Notes: generated by a model from the letters alone, not told the origin. A stretch of DNA of 6,750 nt from an uncultured Agathobacter sp. (GCA_934359755.1 CAKRLV010000057.1:1-6750); one strand, 5' to 3'. Numbered from the stretch's first letter, positions 1-5,868 are shown. Made by a program: numbers and translations.

Positions 1-358
1 TGTGGCGTCCTTTGATCACTCGGCAGATGTTATCAAAGCGAAGCTCAGAGCATAGTTCCTGAAGAAACAGATAACCAGCATGAAAAGAACGAACCTCGTT
101 GATAGGAATGCAAGCAGCCTGAGAAAACTCAACAGTAACCTTTCCGGTACGCTCGTTATAGAGTTTAGTCTCTTTGGCAGCTTCGCTTTTAGCCCATGCC
201 ATAAGTTTATCTTCGTCGCCGTCGAACTGTTCCAGAAGAGAATTGTACTTTCCGAGCTTTTTATAGATGCGAGATGATGTTTTGCCGTTTTCTTTTCTGT
301 AAGATTGTTTTAGATATACATCCTGATTATTTTTGACTCCGGTAATGCAAACATACAT
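1..358 (-). mobile_element. IS1634-family transposase, N-terminal part (runs off the left edge)
   Basis: An open frame reads leftward from an ATG at 356-358 to position 1 without a stop, giving about 119 codons of a longer gene. The product begins MYVCITGVKNNQDVYLKQSY, followed by a segment with YKKLGKYNSLLEQFDGDEDK and later TVEFSQ. I recognise this as the N-terminal region of IS1634-type (IS4-related, DDE) transposases common in Lachnospiraceae, which cut and paste the element's DNA. The catalytic DDE residues would lie in the missing part, so an intact active site cannot be judged. The start is supported by GGAGG at 367-371, 8 nt upstream. The gene has its own promoter and an upstream terminator-like hairpin, both usual for insertion sequences. 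I could not locate the element's terminal inverted repeat or target duplication. The family call is from memory of the protein pattern and is fairly secure. Confidence 0.85.
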
Positions 359-364
359 TATAAA

Positions 365-399
365 TTCCTCCGTGTGATATACATACTTATATTATATCA
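365..399 (-). promoter_or_regulatory. Transposase extended -10 promoter and ribosome binding site
   Basis: On the minus strand TGATATAAT (391-399) is a perfect extended -10 element, TGn followed by TATAAT. No good -35 hexamer is found 16-18 bp upstream, consistent with an extended -10 promoter. GGAGGAA at 365-371 is the ribosome binding site for the ATG at 358. The leader would be only about 25-30 nt long. Confidence 0.6.
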
Positions 400-443
400 C
401 AAAGAGTACAAAAGAGCACGTATAATTTCAAAAAATTTGACAT

Positions 444-470
444 AAAAAATGCAGGTTTTATGCGACCTGC
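444..470 (-). terminator. Hairpin with T-tract upstream of the transposase (read-through shield)
   Basis: GCAGGT (451-456) pairs with ACCTGC (465-470) around an 8-nt loop. On the minus strand the stem is followed, after one base, by TTTTTT (444-449), the form of a short intrinsic terminator. It sits upstream of the transposase promoter and would stop transcripts entering from flanking DNA, a known insertion-sequence strategy. A second T-run at 475-482 lies on the other side, so the element may also work weakly on the plus strand. Confidence 0.5.
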
Positions 471-701
471 GATACATTTTTTTAATATTCAACTGTCAAA
501 CTCCCGCGCCACGTCACTTATCATTATACTTCACGAATCATTTAGAGATTCTTAATGCGAGGACTCGGAGCTTACAAAATATACCACACACCTTCATGCA
601 TATTCATAGAATTAACTTCCACAAATAAAACAGCAAGGCAGCTCATTTCGAGCCACTACGTAAATAACGCTAGTGCGATAACCAGAAATTTACATATATG
701 A
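471..701. other. Non-coding stretch between the insertion sequence and the YbaK-type gene
   Basis: I find no open frame with a convincing start and ribosome binding site, no tRNA-like fold and no clear repeat here. A weak dyad GAATC/GATTC (535-539 and 547-551, 7-nt loop) is present but unremarkable. The outer end of the insertion sequence should lie somewhere in this stretch, but its terminal repeat cannot be defined because the other end is outside the window. The remainder is presumably the native upstream region of the gene at 784. Confidence 0.4.
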
Positions 702-730
702 TTGCACAACCACCTTTTCTTTAATATAAT
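702..730 (+). promoter_or_regulatory. Sigma-70/SigA-type promoter of the YbaK-type gene
   Basis: TTGCAC (702-707) and TATAAT (725-730) are separated by exactly 17 bp, giving a near-consensus housekeeping promoter. Transcription would begin near 737, leaving a leader of about 47 nt. The ribosome binding site GAGGTG (773-778) lies 5 nt before the ATG at 784. No operator-like dyad overlaps the promoter, so expression is probably constitutive. Confidence 0.8.
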
Positions 731-783
731 GTAGGCAGAAATTTACAATAGCAATGAATTTCACATCCAAATGAGGTGACAAA

Positions 784-1260
784 ATGGGTAAAGAAACAAA
801 AACAAATGCTGTCAGAATATTAGACAGAAATAAAATCAAATATGAACTAATCACATATGAATGCGATGAATTTGTAGATGGGCTGCACACTGCCGAGATC
901 ACAGGTGCTCCAGTTGAACAATCCTACAAGACCCTTGTAATGCAGGGAAAAAGCAAAAAATACTATGTATTTGTAATACAGATTGCTGAGGAAGTTGATT
1001 TAAAAGCAGCCGCACGTGCCGTCGGTGAGAAGTCCGTTGAGATGATTCACGTCAAAGACATTACCGCTATCACAGGCTATGTACGAGGTGGATGCAGTCC
1101 TCTTGGAATGAAGAAACAGTTTCCAACCGTGATTGACAGCTCAGCCGAACAATTTGATGAAATTTATATAAGCGGAGGGCGAATCGGCACTACTATCAAG
1201 CTAAATCCTATGGATCTTATCAAAGTAGTAAATGGACAATTTGCAGATATCCGCCAATAA
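784..1260 (+). CDS. ybaK: Cys-tRNA(Pro)/Cys-tRNA(Cys) deacylase, YbaK/EbsC family
   Basis: This 158-residue protein has the usual length and layout of the single-domain YbaK/EbsC family. These cytosolic trans-editing enzymes hydrolyse Cys-tRNA(Pro) made in error by prolyl-tRNA synthetase and so protect translation fidelity. Visible signatures are an N-terminal NAVRILDRNKIKYEL segment, the HTAEI motif around residues 35-39, the conserved lysine in YKTLV (K49), the LKAAARAVG helix near 73-81, and the glycine-rich GGCSPLGMKK loop (102-111) that forms part of the substrate pocket. The ATG at 784 is preceded by GAGGTG with good spacing and by a strong promoter. The gene is a single unit converging on the sseB-like gene. 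The family is secure; specificity for Cys-tRNA(Pro) is inferred from the family, which also includes ProX-like relatives with other substrates. No lesion or unusual composition is evident. Confidence 0.93.
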   Translation: MGKETKTNAVRILDRNKIKYELITYECDEFVDGLHTAEITGAPVEQSYKTLVMQGKSKKYYVFVIQIAEEVDLKAAARAVGEKSVEMIHVKDITAITGYVRGGCSPLGMKKQFPTVIDSSAEQFDEIYISGGRIGTTIKLNPMDLIKVVNGQFADIRQ

Positions 1261-1265
1261 AATAG

Positions 1266-1331
1266 CCCCTGATCGAGCAGTCCTCAATCGTCAGCATTTA
1301 CGGCTGACTTTGGAGGACAATCAATCGGGGG
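1266..1331. terminator. Three-tier stem-loop between convergent genes, probable bidirectional terminator
   Basis: Three stacked stems share one axis. CCCCTGAT (1266-1273) pairs with ATCGGGGG (1324-1331) with one G-U pair, GTCCTC (1280-1285) with GAGGAC (1313-1318), and GTCAGC (1290-1295) with GCTGAC (1303-1308) around a 7-nt loop. Small internal loops separate the tiers. It begins 5 nt after the ybaK stop and lies downstream of the minus-strand sseB-like gene, as expected for a shared terminator. U-tracts are poor: ATTTTT is 6-7 nt beyond the stem on plus, and CTATTTTATT follows on minus. It may therefore be partly an mRNA-stabilising end structure. Confidence 0.6.
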
Positions 1332-1340
1332 TATATGATT

Positions 1341-1366
1341 TTTCAACTATCACACATTTCAACTAT
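1341..1366. repeat. Short direct repeat TTTCAACTAT, two copies (third at 3078-3087)
   Basis: TTTCAACTAT occurs at 1341-1350 and again at 1357-1366, a 16-bp period. A third copy at 3078-3087 lies at the end of the C39-like peptidase gene. The first and third copies match over 13 bases (TTTCAACTATCAC). Both places are 3' ends of minus-strand genes. No function is evident, and in AT-rich DNA a chance origin cannot be excluded. Confidence 0.4.
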
Positions 1367-1386
1367 GACAGTATATATTAATTATT

Positions 1387-1492
1387 CTATTATGATATTG
1401 CTTTATCTGTATCAGCATATGGAATTACTGATATAGATATAGATGCAGCTGTTACTATTACGATGTTGCTTTATCTGTATCATCAAGCATAT
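1387..1492 (-). repeat. Duplicated 3' end of the sseB-like gene (copies 1387-1420 and 1455-1492)
   Basis: The last codons and double stop of the sseB-like gene (1455-1492) are repeated downstream at 1387-1420. The copies differ by two substitutions and a 4-nt gap. On the minus strand the intact copy encodes DTDKATS then TAA TAG. The second, read in its own frame, encodes DTDKAIS then TAA TAG. The second copy is in a different frame from the gene and lies beyond its stop, so it is a non-coding relic. A short GATATA tandem (near 1430-1441) lies between the copies. Confidence 0.75.
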
Positions 1493-2444
1493 CAATAATT
1501 GTCTGTAGCTCTGCGCCTTCAACTGGTGCATCTCCGTGGCTTATATGCTTATGCTCTGAATCCACTTCACACAACATTCTCTCCTGCTGAGATTTAATCT
1601 CGATTGTGAAGTATCTTGCTCTCTTGCTGTCACTGTCCCATGTAAGATATGCCCTTACGCAGCTTCCGATTTCAACGTCTCTGGTCTGAAAATCAACACG
1701 CACAATGGTACGTGTATCTGAGAGATTCATAGTCATAACCGAGAAGTCTTCTGGCAGATATGGATACAATCTCTTCTGCTTATATGACTCTTCATAAAGT
1801 GCATCTATAAATTCCTCTTTGCCATCAGAAATCTGCTCTATGAACTTATCTGAGTCTTCAAAAAACTTACCTGGCAGGAATATATACTCAAACTGCTTTC
1901 TCTCGAACAATGTATACTGCTGTTCTGTAAGCTTAATAGTCTTCTTCTGTGGTGCCTCTTTACGCTTCTTCTCAACATCTGCAATTCTCTCAAGAAGCGG
2001 CTTCTTAAATACAAGATTGTGAGTAAATGGATTAATAACAATTCCGTCTGCACCAACCTCTTCGCGAAGTGCCATTTCATTAACACTTAAATATGGAATG
2101 TTCAGTATAGCTGGAACCTTTGGTTCTGGTGGAATCTGTTCTTTGCAGGTGTATACCGGCATGAATGCCTCTCCACTTTTGTTCTTTATAACAAATGGTA
2201 CTGGCTGTGCCTGTGCATTCAGATTTGCCGGCACAAGAATTCTTGATACATGTATTTTAGTCAAAAGTGCATTGAGATTGTCTGCCGAATTTTCTTTAGA
2301 GTATGCTACAATCAATTCCTCTATTTCATCGTTCTTTACATCGAGTGTCAGATTAGGATCTGAAGGCATCTTTGGCTTTCCCTTTGGGGCTTTATTCTTC
2401 GCAGCATTCTTGTGTACTTCCTGTAATTTTTTCTTATCTATCAT
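1458..2444 (-). CDS. SseB-family protein with an additional C-terminal region
   Basis: This is a 328-residue protein with no signal peptide or membrane segment, so probably cytosolic. Residues 1-30 are a lysine/proline-rich, likely disordered tail. Residues 41-152 match my memory of the SseB N-terminal domain: ELIVAYSKENSADNLNALL, then VSRILVPANL, a central FMPVYTCKEQ strand and the GADGIVINPF segment. E. coli SseB is named for enhanced serine sensitivity on overexpression; the biochemical role of the family is not established. After a charged KKRKEAPQKK linker (159-168), residues 169-328 form a second alpha/beta-looking region I cannot assign. The ATG at 2444 is 2 nt after the stop of the Nudix gene. 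Its ribosome binding site GGGAAGGA lies inside that gene's last codons, indicating translational coupling. Downstream are a relic copy of its own 3' end and the shared stem-loop. Confidence 0.75.
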   Translation of the reverse strand: MIDKKKLQEVHKNAAKNKAPKGKPKMPSDPNLTLDVKNDEIEELIVAYSKENSADNLNALLTKIHVSRILVPANLNAQAQPVPFVIKNKSGEAFMPVYTCKEQIPPEPKVPAILNIPYLSVNEMALREEVGADGIVINPFTHNLVFKKPLLERIADVEKKRKEAPQKKTIKLTEQQYTLFERKQFEYIFLPGKFFEDSDKFIEQISDGKEEFIDALYEESYKQKRLYPYLPEDFSVMTMNLSDTRTIVRVDFQTRDVEIGSCVRAYLTWDSDSKRARYFTIEIKSQQERMLCEVDSEHKHISHGDAPVEGAELQTIIDMLDDTDKATS

Positions 2445-2446
2445 CT

Positions 2447-2965
2447 CTATTCCTTCCCGAAATTACTACCAGCCTTCCCTTCAACTAATAATTTAATAAA
2501 GCTGGTATCTCTAGAAACCCACGGTTTGTCCGTGACTTCACTATTCCTTGATATTATTTCTTCTGGAGTCGCCCATTCTAATCCAAAGCCCTCACGGATC
2601 TCACTAGCCGTAAGACTTGTCTCTACCATCTCTTCCTTTGCATCGCAGAAAAAGAAAATAGAATGGCATTCATATATATGATCTTTTTCAAAAATATCCT
2701 GACGCTTTTCAATGATTTCTCCAATTTCCTGAATTGAATCCCGAATGACCACAAGACCAGCCTCTTCCTGAACTTCTCTTATCAGGGCATCCTCATAGGA
2801 TTCACCAGCATCGACACCGCCACCTAGTATCTTAAAATACCCTGTTCTGGCTTTCTGCATCGCAACTCTGCCATCTCTTATAATAACAGCTCTGACTGCA
2901 TATTTTACGAATTTCGGCATGTCATCTGAATAATTTTTCTCGTCAAAACATAATAATGTACGCAT
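2447..2965 (-). CDS. Nudix hydrolase
   Basis: A 172-residue cytosolic protein of one Nudix domain. Counting from the chosen start, the Nudix box is complete: G49, E55, R63-E64, E67-E68 and G70 fit GX5EX7REUXEEXGU, the Mg2+-binding loop-helix that cleaves nucleoside diphosphates linked to another moiety. It is preceded by a strand ending FKILGGGVDAG. The part after the box contains HIYECHSIFFFC and FGLEWATPEEI, typical of MutT/ADP-ribose-pyrophosphatase-like members. The substrate cannot be inferred. The ATG at 2963-2965 is preferred because GGGGA (2972-2976) is well spaced for it; an upstream in-frame TTG (2969-2971) almost touches that site. The gene has a near-consensus promoter and is first in a two-gene operon with the sseB-like gene, whose start is 2 nt after this stop. 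Confidence 0.88.
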   Translation of the reverse strand: MRTLLCFDEKNYSDDMPKFVKYAVRAVIIRDGRVAMQKARTGYFKILGGGVDAGESYEDALIREVQEEAGLVVIRDSIQEIGEIIEKRQDIFEKDHIYECHSIFFFCDAKEEMVETSLTASEIREGFGLEWATPEEIISRNSEVTDKPWVSRDTSFIKLLVEGKAGSNFGKE

Positions 2966-2986
2966 AGGCAATCCCCTTTTTTGACA

Positions 2987-3015
2987 ATTTTATCACTAGA
3001 GGTATTGCACGTCAA
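2987..3015 (-). promoter_or_regulatory. Promoter of the Nudix-sseB-like operon
   Basis: On the minus strand TTGACG (3010-3015) and TAAAAT (2987-2992) are separated by exactly 17 bp, and TGA directly before the -10 makes it extended. This is a strong housekeeping promoter. Transcription would start near 2980, leaving a leader of roughly 15 nt that carries GGGGA at 2972-2976, just before the ATG at 2965. Confidence 0.75.
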
Positions 3016-3089
3016 TTATATAGTTTTTCCCTGATTGTGTAATTTCACTCTGACAAATGATAAATGTCAAATATCAGTTTCAACTATCA

Positions 3090-3872
3090 CTATGAATAAC
3101 TCCATATATTTCTGATTTGGGGCATAATGTCATCAAGATTCCATGTTTTCTCACTGTTTTTCCTGCTGTTTGGATCATTTATCTTTATATTTCCATTCCT
3201 GTCAACTCCCGTAAGCACGATAAAATGCCCTGTCGTTGTAAAATCGCCAGGTCCCATTATGCAGATAATCGGATGCCCCTCCTGCAATGCTGCCATGATA
3301 TGTTCCGCATCAAATGTCACTTTGTGCACCGTCAGTCCAATCTGCGTAGCCAAGTCCTCCATCATACTCCAGGATGAGCCGCTCCCTGCGACATAGAAAC
3401 CACCTTCCGAAGCAAGTTTGGACATTTCATATGGATTCAGATCTGCTTTTCCTGTAAGTCCGCAATATACCATAGACAGGCACGTTGGTCCACATCCTGT
3501 TATTGCAAGAAAATCACTTCCGTATTTCTCGTATCCCCATCTTTCATCCCATTGTAAAAATAAAGGAATCTCACCTTTCCCTACTTCTTTCGATATATCT
3601 ATGTCATCTGGATTTCCTTCATAATTTTCATAATCTTTTACAAACTGGGCTGTCTCTGGATTTTTCTCTGCCAGATTAATCAGGCTTTCTGGATATCCTT
3701 TTTGCTCATAAATCATTCTGTTATATACACTTATCCATTGCGTGGCATTGATTGTACGTGTGACTATGAATATCAATAGTCCCATCAGTGCGATGGTACA
3801 GAATAATTTGAGTTTGTGTATTCTTCTTTTTCCTGCTTTTCTTCTGCTTATCTGCCTGCTTATTGTATTCAT
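3090..3872 (-). CDS. Membrane-anchored C39-like (papain-fold) cysteine peptidase
   Basis: A 260-residue protein with a basic cytosolic N-terminus (residues 1-22, many R/K) and one hydrophobic helix at about 23-38. With no evident signal-peptidase site or lipobox, it is probably a type II membrane protein with the rest outside the cell. Residues ~100-255 fit the Peptidase_C39_2 pattern: IPLFLQWDERWG, the nucleophile motif GCGPT (C127), a second-helix region YVAGSGSSW, GHFIVLTGV (H216) and INDPNS (D233). Cys, His and Asp are all present, so it should be active. Substrates of such proteins are mostly unknown; cell-wall or exported peptides are possible. The ATG at 3872 has AAGGAGAG at 3879-3886. 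It lies 173 bp downstream of the kinase gene with its own promoter, which carries the same boxes as the regulator promoter, so it is probably a target of that system. Confidence 0.85.
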   Translation of the reverse strand: MNTISRQISRRKAGKRRIHKLKLFCTIALMGLLIFIVTRTINATQWISVYNRMIYEQKGYPESLINLAEKNPETAQFVKDYENYEGNPDDIDISKEVGKGEIPLFLQWDERWGYEKYGSDFLAITGCGPTCLSMVYCGLTGKADLNPYEMSKLASEGGFYVAGSGSSWSMMEDLATQIGLTVHKVTFDAEHIMAALQEGHPIICIMGPGDFTTTGHFIVLTGVDRNGNIKINDPNSRKNSEKTWNLDDIMPQIRNIWSYS

Positions 3873-3898
3873 AAAAAACTCTCCTTTCGTATATCCTG

Positions 3899-3927
3899 AT
3901 TATGTCAGAATTACGAATGAAGAGTTT
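3899..3927 (-). promoter_or_regulatory. Probable activator-dependent promoter of the C39-like peptidase gene
   Basis: On the minus strand CATAAT (3899-3904), preceded by TGA, forms an extended -10 with one mismatch. The hexamer 17 bp upstream is AAACTC (3922-3927), a very poor -35. A good -10 with a poor -35 and repeat boxes immediately upstream is the usual form of an OmpR-family-activated promoter. The start would be near 3892. Confidence 0.5.
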
Positions 3928-3964
3928 TACTTATTGCTAACTGCTTTCTTAACTTTTTCTTACA
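3924..3964 (-). promoter_or_regulatory. Response-regulator box array upstream of the C39-like peptidase gene
   Basis: Four octamers lie at an exact 11-bp period. On the minus strand they read TGTAAGAA (3957-3964), GTTAAGAA (3946-3953), AGTTAGCA (3935-3942) and AGTAAAAC (3924-3931). The outer two resemble each other closely; the inner two match TGTAAGAA at 5 of 8 positions and are less certain. The same octamer occurs twice at 11-bp period in front of the response-regulator gene. Eleven-base-pair direct repeats are the usual target geometry of OmpR/PhoB-type dimers, so I infer that the regulator at 5133-5837 binds here. Confidence 0.6.
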
Positions 3965-4025
3965 ATAAAATTTTAACTTCTTATTCACACGAAATAAACG
4001 TATATAAGAATAGTGTACAATTTTC

Positions 4026-4044
4026 GTCAGCTGTTCGGGCTGGC
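4026..4044 (-). terminator. Weak hairpin just after the histidine kinase gene
   Basis: GTCAGC (4026-4031) and GCTGGC (4039-4044) form a 6-bp stem with one G-U pair and a 7-nt loop, starting 1 nt after the kinase stop codon. On the minus strand it is followed by GAAAATTGT rather than a T-run, so termination would be inefficient. Some read-through into the peptidase gene is therefore plausible. Confidence 0.25.
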
Positions 4045-4045
4045 A

Positions 4046-5131
4046 TTATGGAATAACCACCTCAAAAATAATTTGCTCATTCTCACTCTCACAGCTTATC
4101 CGTCCACCGTGAAGTTCCACTATCTCTTTTGTCACGGCAAGTCCAAGTCCGCTCCCGCCGCTCTCTGAATTTCTTGAACTGTCAATTCTGAAAAACTGCT
4201 CAAATATGTGTGCCTGCATTTCTGGTGGAATCGTCTTTCCTCTGTTAATTGTTCTAAGCTTCATTCCACTATCAGCATATCGCTCCAGTTCAACCTCAAT
4301 CTCTGTATTCGGATAGCTGTAATTACATATGTTTTTGAAAAGATTATCGTACACTCTCTCCATCTTGTCTGTATCACATGTAATCATGACATTCTCCTGC
4401 AATTTCAAATTGCATGTAAGTCCTTTTTCTTTGAACATAGTTCCAAATTCGGATACAATCTGCGACAGCATCATACTCATATTTACAGTTGTTTTTTCGA
4501 GAACCATTCTGGAAAAATTAAATCGTGTCATCTCGAAGAAACCATTTATCAGATCTTCAAGCCTAAGTGCTTTTCTAAGTGCTATCCCTGTGTATTTCTG
4601 CTTGATGTCCTCTGGCAATTCCTTTTCATCATTAACAAGAGACAAATATCCTATGATAGATGTAAGCGGTGTCTTTAAATCGTGCGCCATGTACATGATC
4701 ATGTCATTTTTTCTTTTGTTCGCCTCATTTGCCTCATTTTCTGTCCTGATTTTATCCTTCTGTACTTTTCTAAGACCTGTCTCTATCTCATGAAAATCTC
4801 TCGCCAGCAAAACTTCTTCGTCATTATTATTGTAGATATTCTCAACAATGTGTGTAATCTTCTGGATAGCCGTTGAGACATGCATCAGTTCTAACAACAG
4901 AGAAACGTTCATTATTATAAGTAATCCTATGGTTCCGATTGCAAATGCATGCCGCTGAATATAGCTTAATTCTTTATAGTATCTGTCCTCTGGATGCCAG
5001 ACTGGATTAACCATAAAACAGATTTCACGGCCTAGCAGAAATAGAATCGCTATTGCAAGACTTGTCAAAACTACCCTGACTATATATCTTTTTATCCACC
5101 TTGTCCTTAATATTTTGGCAGTGTTATCCAT
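4046..5131 (-). CDS. VanS-like sensor histidine kinase
   Basis: A 361-residue membrane sensor kinase. Helices at about 17-34 and 62-82 enclose a short extracellular loop of roughly 27 residues, followed by a linker with coiled-coil character (about 85-140). The HisKA domain has the phosphoacceptor H150 in MAHDLKTPLTSIIGYLSL, strongly reminiscent of enterococcal VanS. The ATPase domain shows the N box around N263/N267, a degenerate G1 region NRGKTIP (296-302), the F box FEQFFR (310-315) and the G2 loop GGSGLGL (325-331). It should autophosphorylate and phosphorylate the regulator encoded next to it. The ATG at 5131 is chosen because AAGGTGAGG (5138-5146) sits 6 nt upstream; an in-frame GTG at 5143 has no such site. 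The start is 1 nt past the regulator's stop, indicating a coupled operon. The ligand is unknown and glycopeptide sensing is not shown. Confidence 0.9.
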   Translation of the reverse strand: MDNTAKILRTRWIKRYIVRVVLTSLAIAILFLLGREICFMVNPVWHPEDRYYKELSYIQRHAFAIGTIGLLIIMNVSLLLELMHVSTAIQKITHIVENIYNNNDEEVLLARDFHEIETGLRKVQKDKIRTENEANEANKRKNDMIMYMAHDLKTPLTSIIGYLSLVNDEKELPEDIKQKYTGIALRKALRLEDLINGFFEMTRFNFSRMVLEKTTVNMSMMLSQIVSEFGTMFKEKGLTCNLKLQENVMITCDTDKMERVYDNLFKNICNYSYPNTEIEVELERYADSGMKLRTINRGKTIPPEMQAHIFEQFFRIDSSRNSESGGSGLGLAVTKEIVELHGGRISCESENEQIIFEVVIP

Positions 5132-5132
5132 A

Positions 5133-5837
5133 TCAGTCCTCACCTTCTATTTTGTATCCCATTCCCCAGACTGTTTTAATAAACTTCGGTTTTCTTGCGT
5201 TTTCCTTCATCTTCTCACGTATTCTTGCGATGTGTACAAATACAGTGTTATTTGCTTCCATATATTTTTCTTTCCACACCGCCTCAAACAGTTCTTCCGA
5301 TTTAACCACCTGATTCATATGTCTGCAAAGATACAAAATTATATCAAACTCTATCGGTGTAAATGCAATCTCCTCATCATAAAGCTTGCAGATTCTTTTT
5401 TTCACATCCACCTCAAGACCATGGACATAATATATCTCATTATCCTCCGTCGGCTGCAATTCTTTATTGTATCTTCCCGCTCTTCTAAGCTGCCCTTTGA
5501 CTCTTGCAATCAGTTCAAGCGCATTGAACGGCTTCGTGATATAATCGTCTGCGCCAATTGTTATCCCTGTTATCTTGTCGATTTCTTCTATTTTCGCCGT
5601 GAGCATTATTATAGGGAAAAAATGCGTCGCTCTGATTTTCTGGCACAGCTTAAATCCATCAATATCAGGTAACATCACATCTAAAATTGCCAGATCTACA
5701 TCATGCGTCTCGACACCTTCTAATGCATCTTTGCCATTATAATATTTGAGGACATCGTATCCCTCACCTTTTAAATATACTTCAACTAAATCAGCTATTT
5801 CTTTTTCATCATCTACTATTAATATCTGCTTATTCAT
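5133..5837 (-). CDS. VanR-like response regulator, OmpR/PhoB family
   Basis: A 234-residue cytosolic transcription factor of usual length. The receiver domain (about 3-118) has the acidic pocket D9-D10, phosphoacceptor D53 in AILDVMLPDIDG, T80 in IIMLTAK and K102 in DDYITKPF. The winged-helix effector domain (about 133-232) contains FTPIEFDIILYL, the recognition-helix segment NNTVFVHIARIREKM and the closing KTVWGMGYKI. The pattern from IGADDYITKPF to the C-terminus is close to that of VanR as I remember it. The ATG at 5837 follows AAAGGA (5846-5851). It is the first gene of the operon with the VanS-like kinase. Its promoter carries two TGTAAGAA boxes 11 bp apart that recur upstream of the C39-like peptidase, so I infer autoregulation and activation of that gene. 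No resistance genes are present, so a van symbol is not assigned. Confidence 0.92.
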   Translation of the reverse strand: MNKQILIVDDEKEIADLVEVYLKGEGYDVLKYYNGKDALEGVETHDVDLAILDVMLPDIDGFKLCQKIRATHFFPIIMLTAKIEEIDKITGITIGADDYITKPFNALELIARVKGQLRRAGRYNKELQPTEDNEIYYVHGLEVDVKKRICKLYDEEIAFTPIEFDIILYLCRHMNQVVKSEELFEAVWKEKYMEANNTVFVHIARIREKMKENARKPKFIKTVWGMGYKIEGED

Positions 5838-5868
5838 ACGAATTTTCCTTTATTCTACTACTTGACTC

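Noticed and set aside
80..277. 65-codon plus-strand open frame opposite the transposase
   Set aside because: It lies antisense within the transposase reading frame and has no recognisable protein features or ribosome binding site.
471..701. A possible tRNA, riboswitch or CRISPR-like structure in the gene-free stretch
   Set aside because: No cloverleaf, conserved riboswitch core or spaced repeat can be traced; only one weak 5-bp dyad is present.
690..902. 70-codon minus-strand open frame overlapping the ybaK promoter and 5' end
   Set aside because: It overlaps a well-supported promoter and the start of a clear family member, and has no ribosome binding site; it is a shadow frame.
2098..2496. 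132-codon plus-strand frame rich in hydrophobic residues
   Set aside because: It is antisense to the start of the sseB-like gene and the end of the Nudix gene, both strongly supported; the hydrophobic composition is a by-product of the opposite strand.
3051..3069. TGACA/TGTCA dyad between the peptidase and Nudix genes as a terminator or operator
   Set aside because: The 5-bp AT-rich arms with a 9-nt loop and no T-run are too weak; it is also upstream of, not overlapping, the Nudix promoter.
4208..4793. Two long plus-strand frames (about 155 codons each)
   Set aside because: Both are antisense to the histidine kinase and show no family features.
5115..5672. 185-codon plus-strand frame
   Set aside because: It is antisense to the response-regulator gene, whose motifs are complete.
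4046..5837. Naming the two-component genes vanR and vanS and calling glycopeptide resistance
   Set aside because: Similarity is clear, but no vanHAX or vanY-type gene is in the window and VanRS-like systems occur in many susceptible bacteria.
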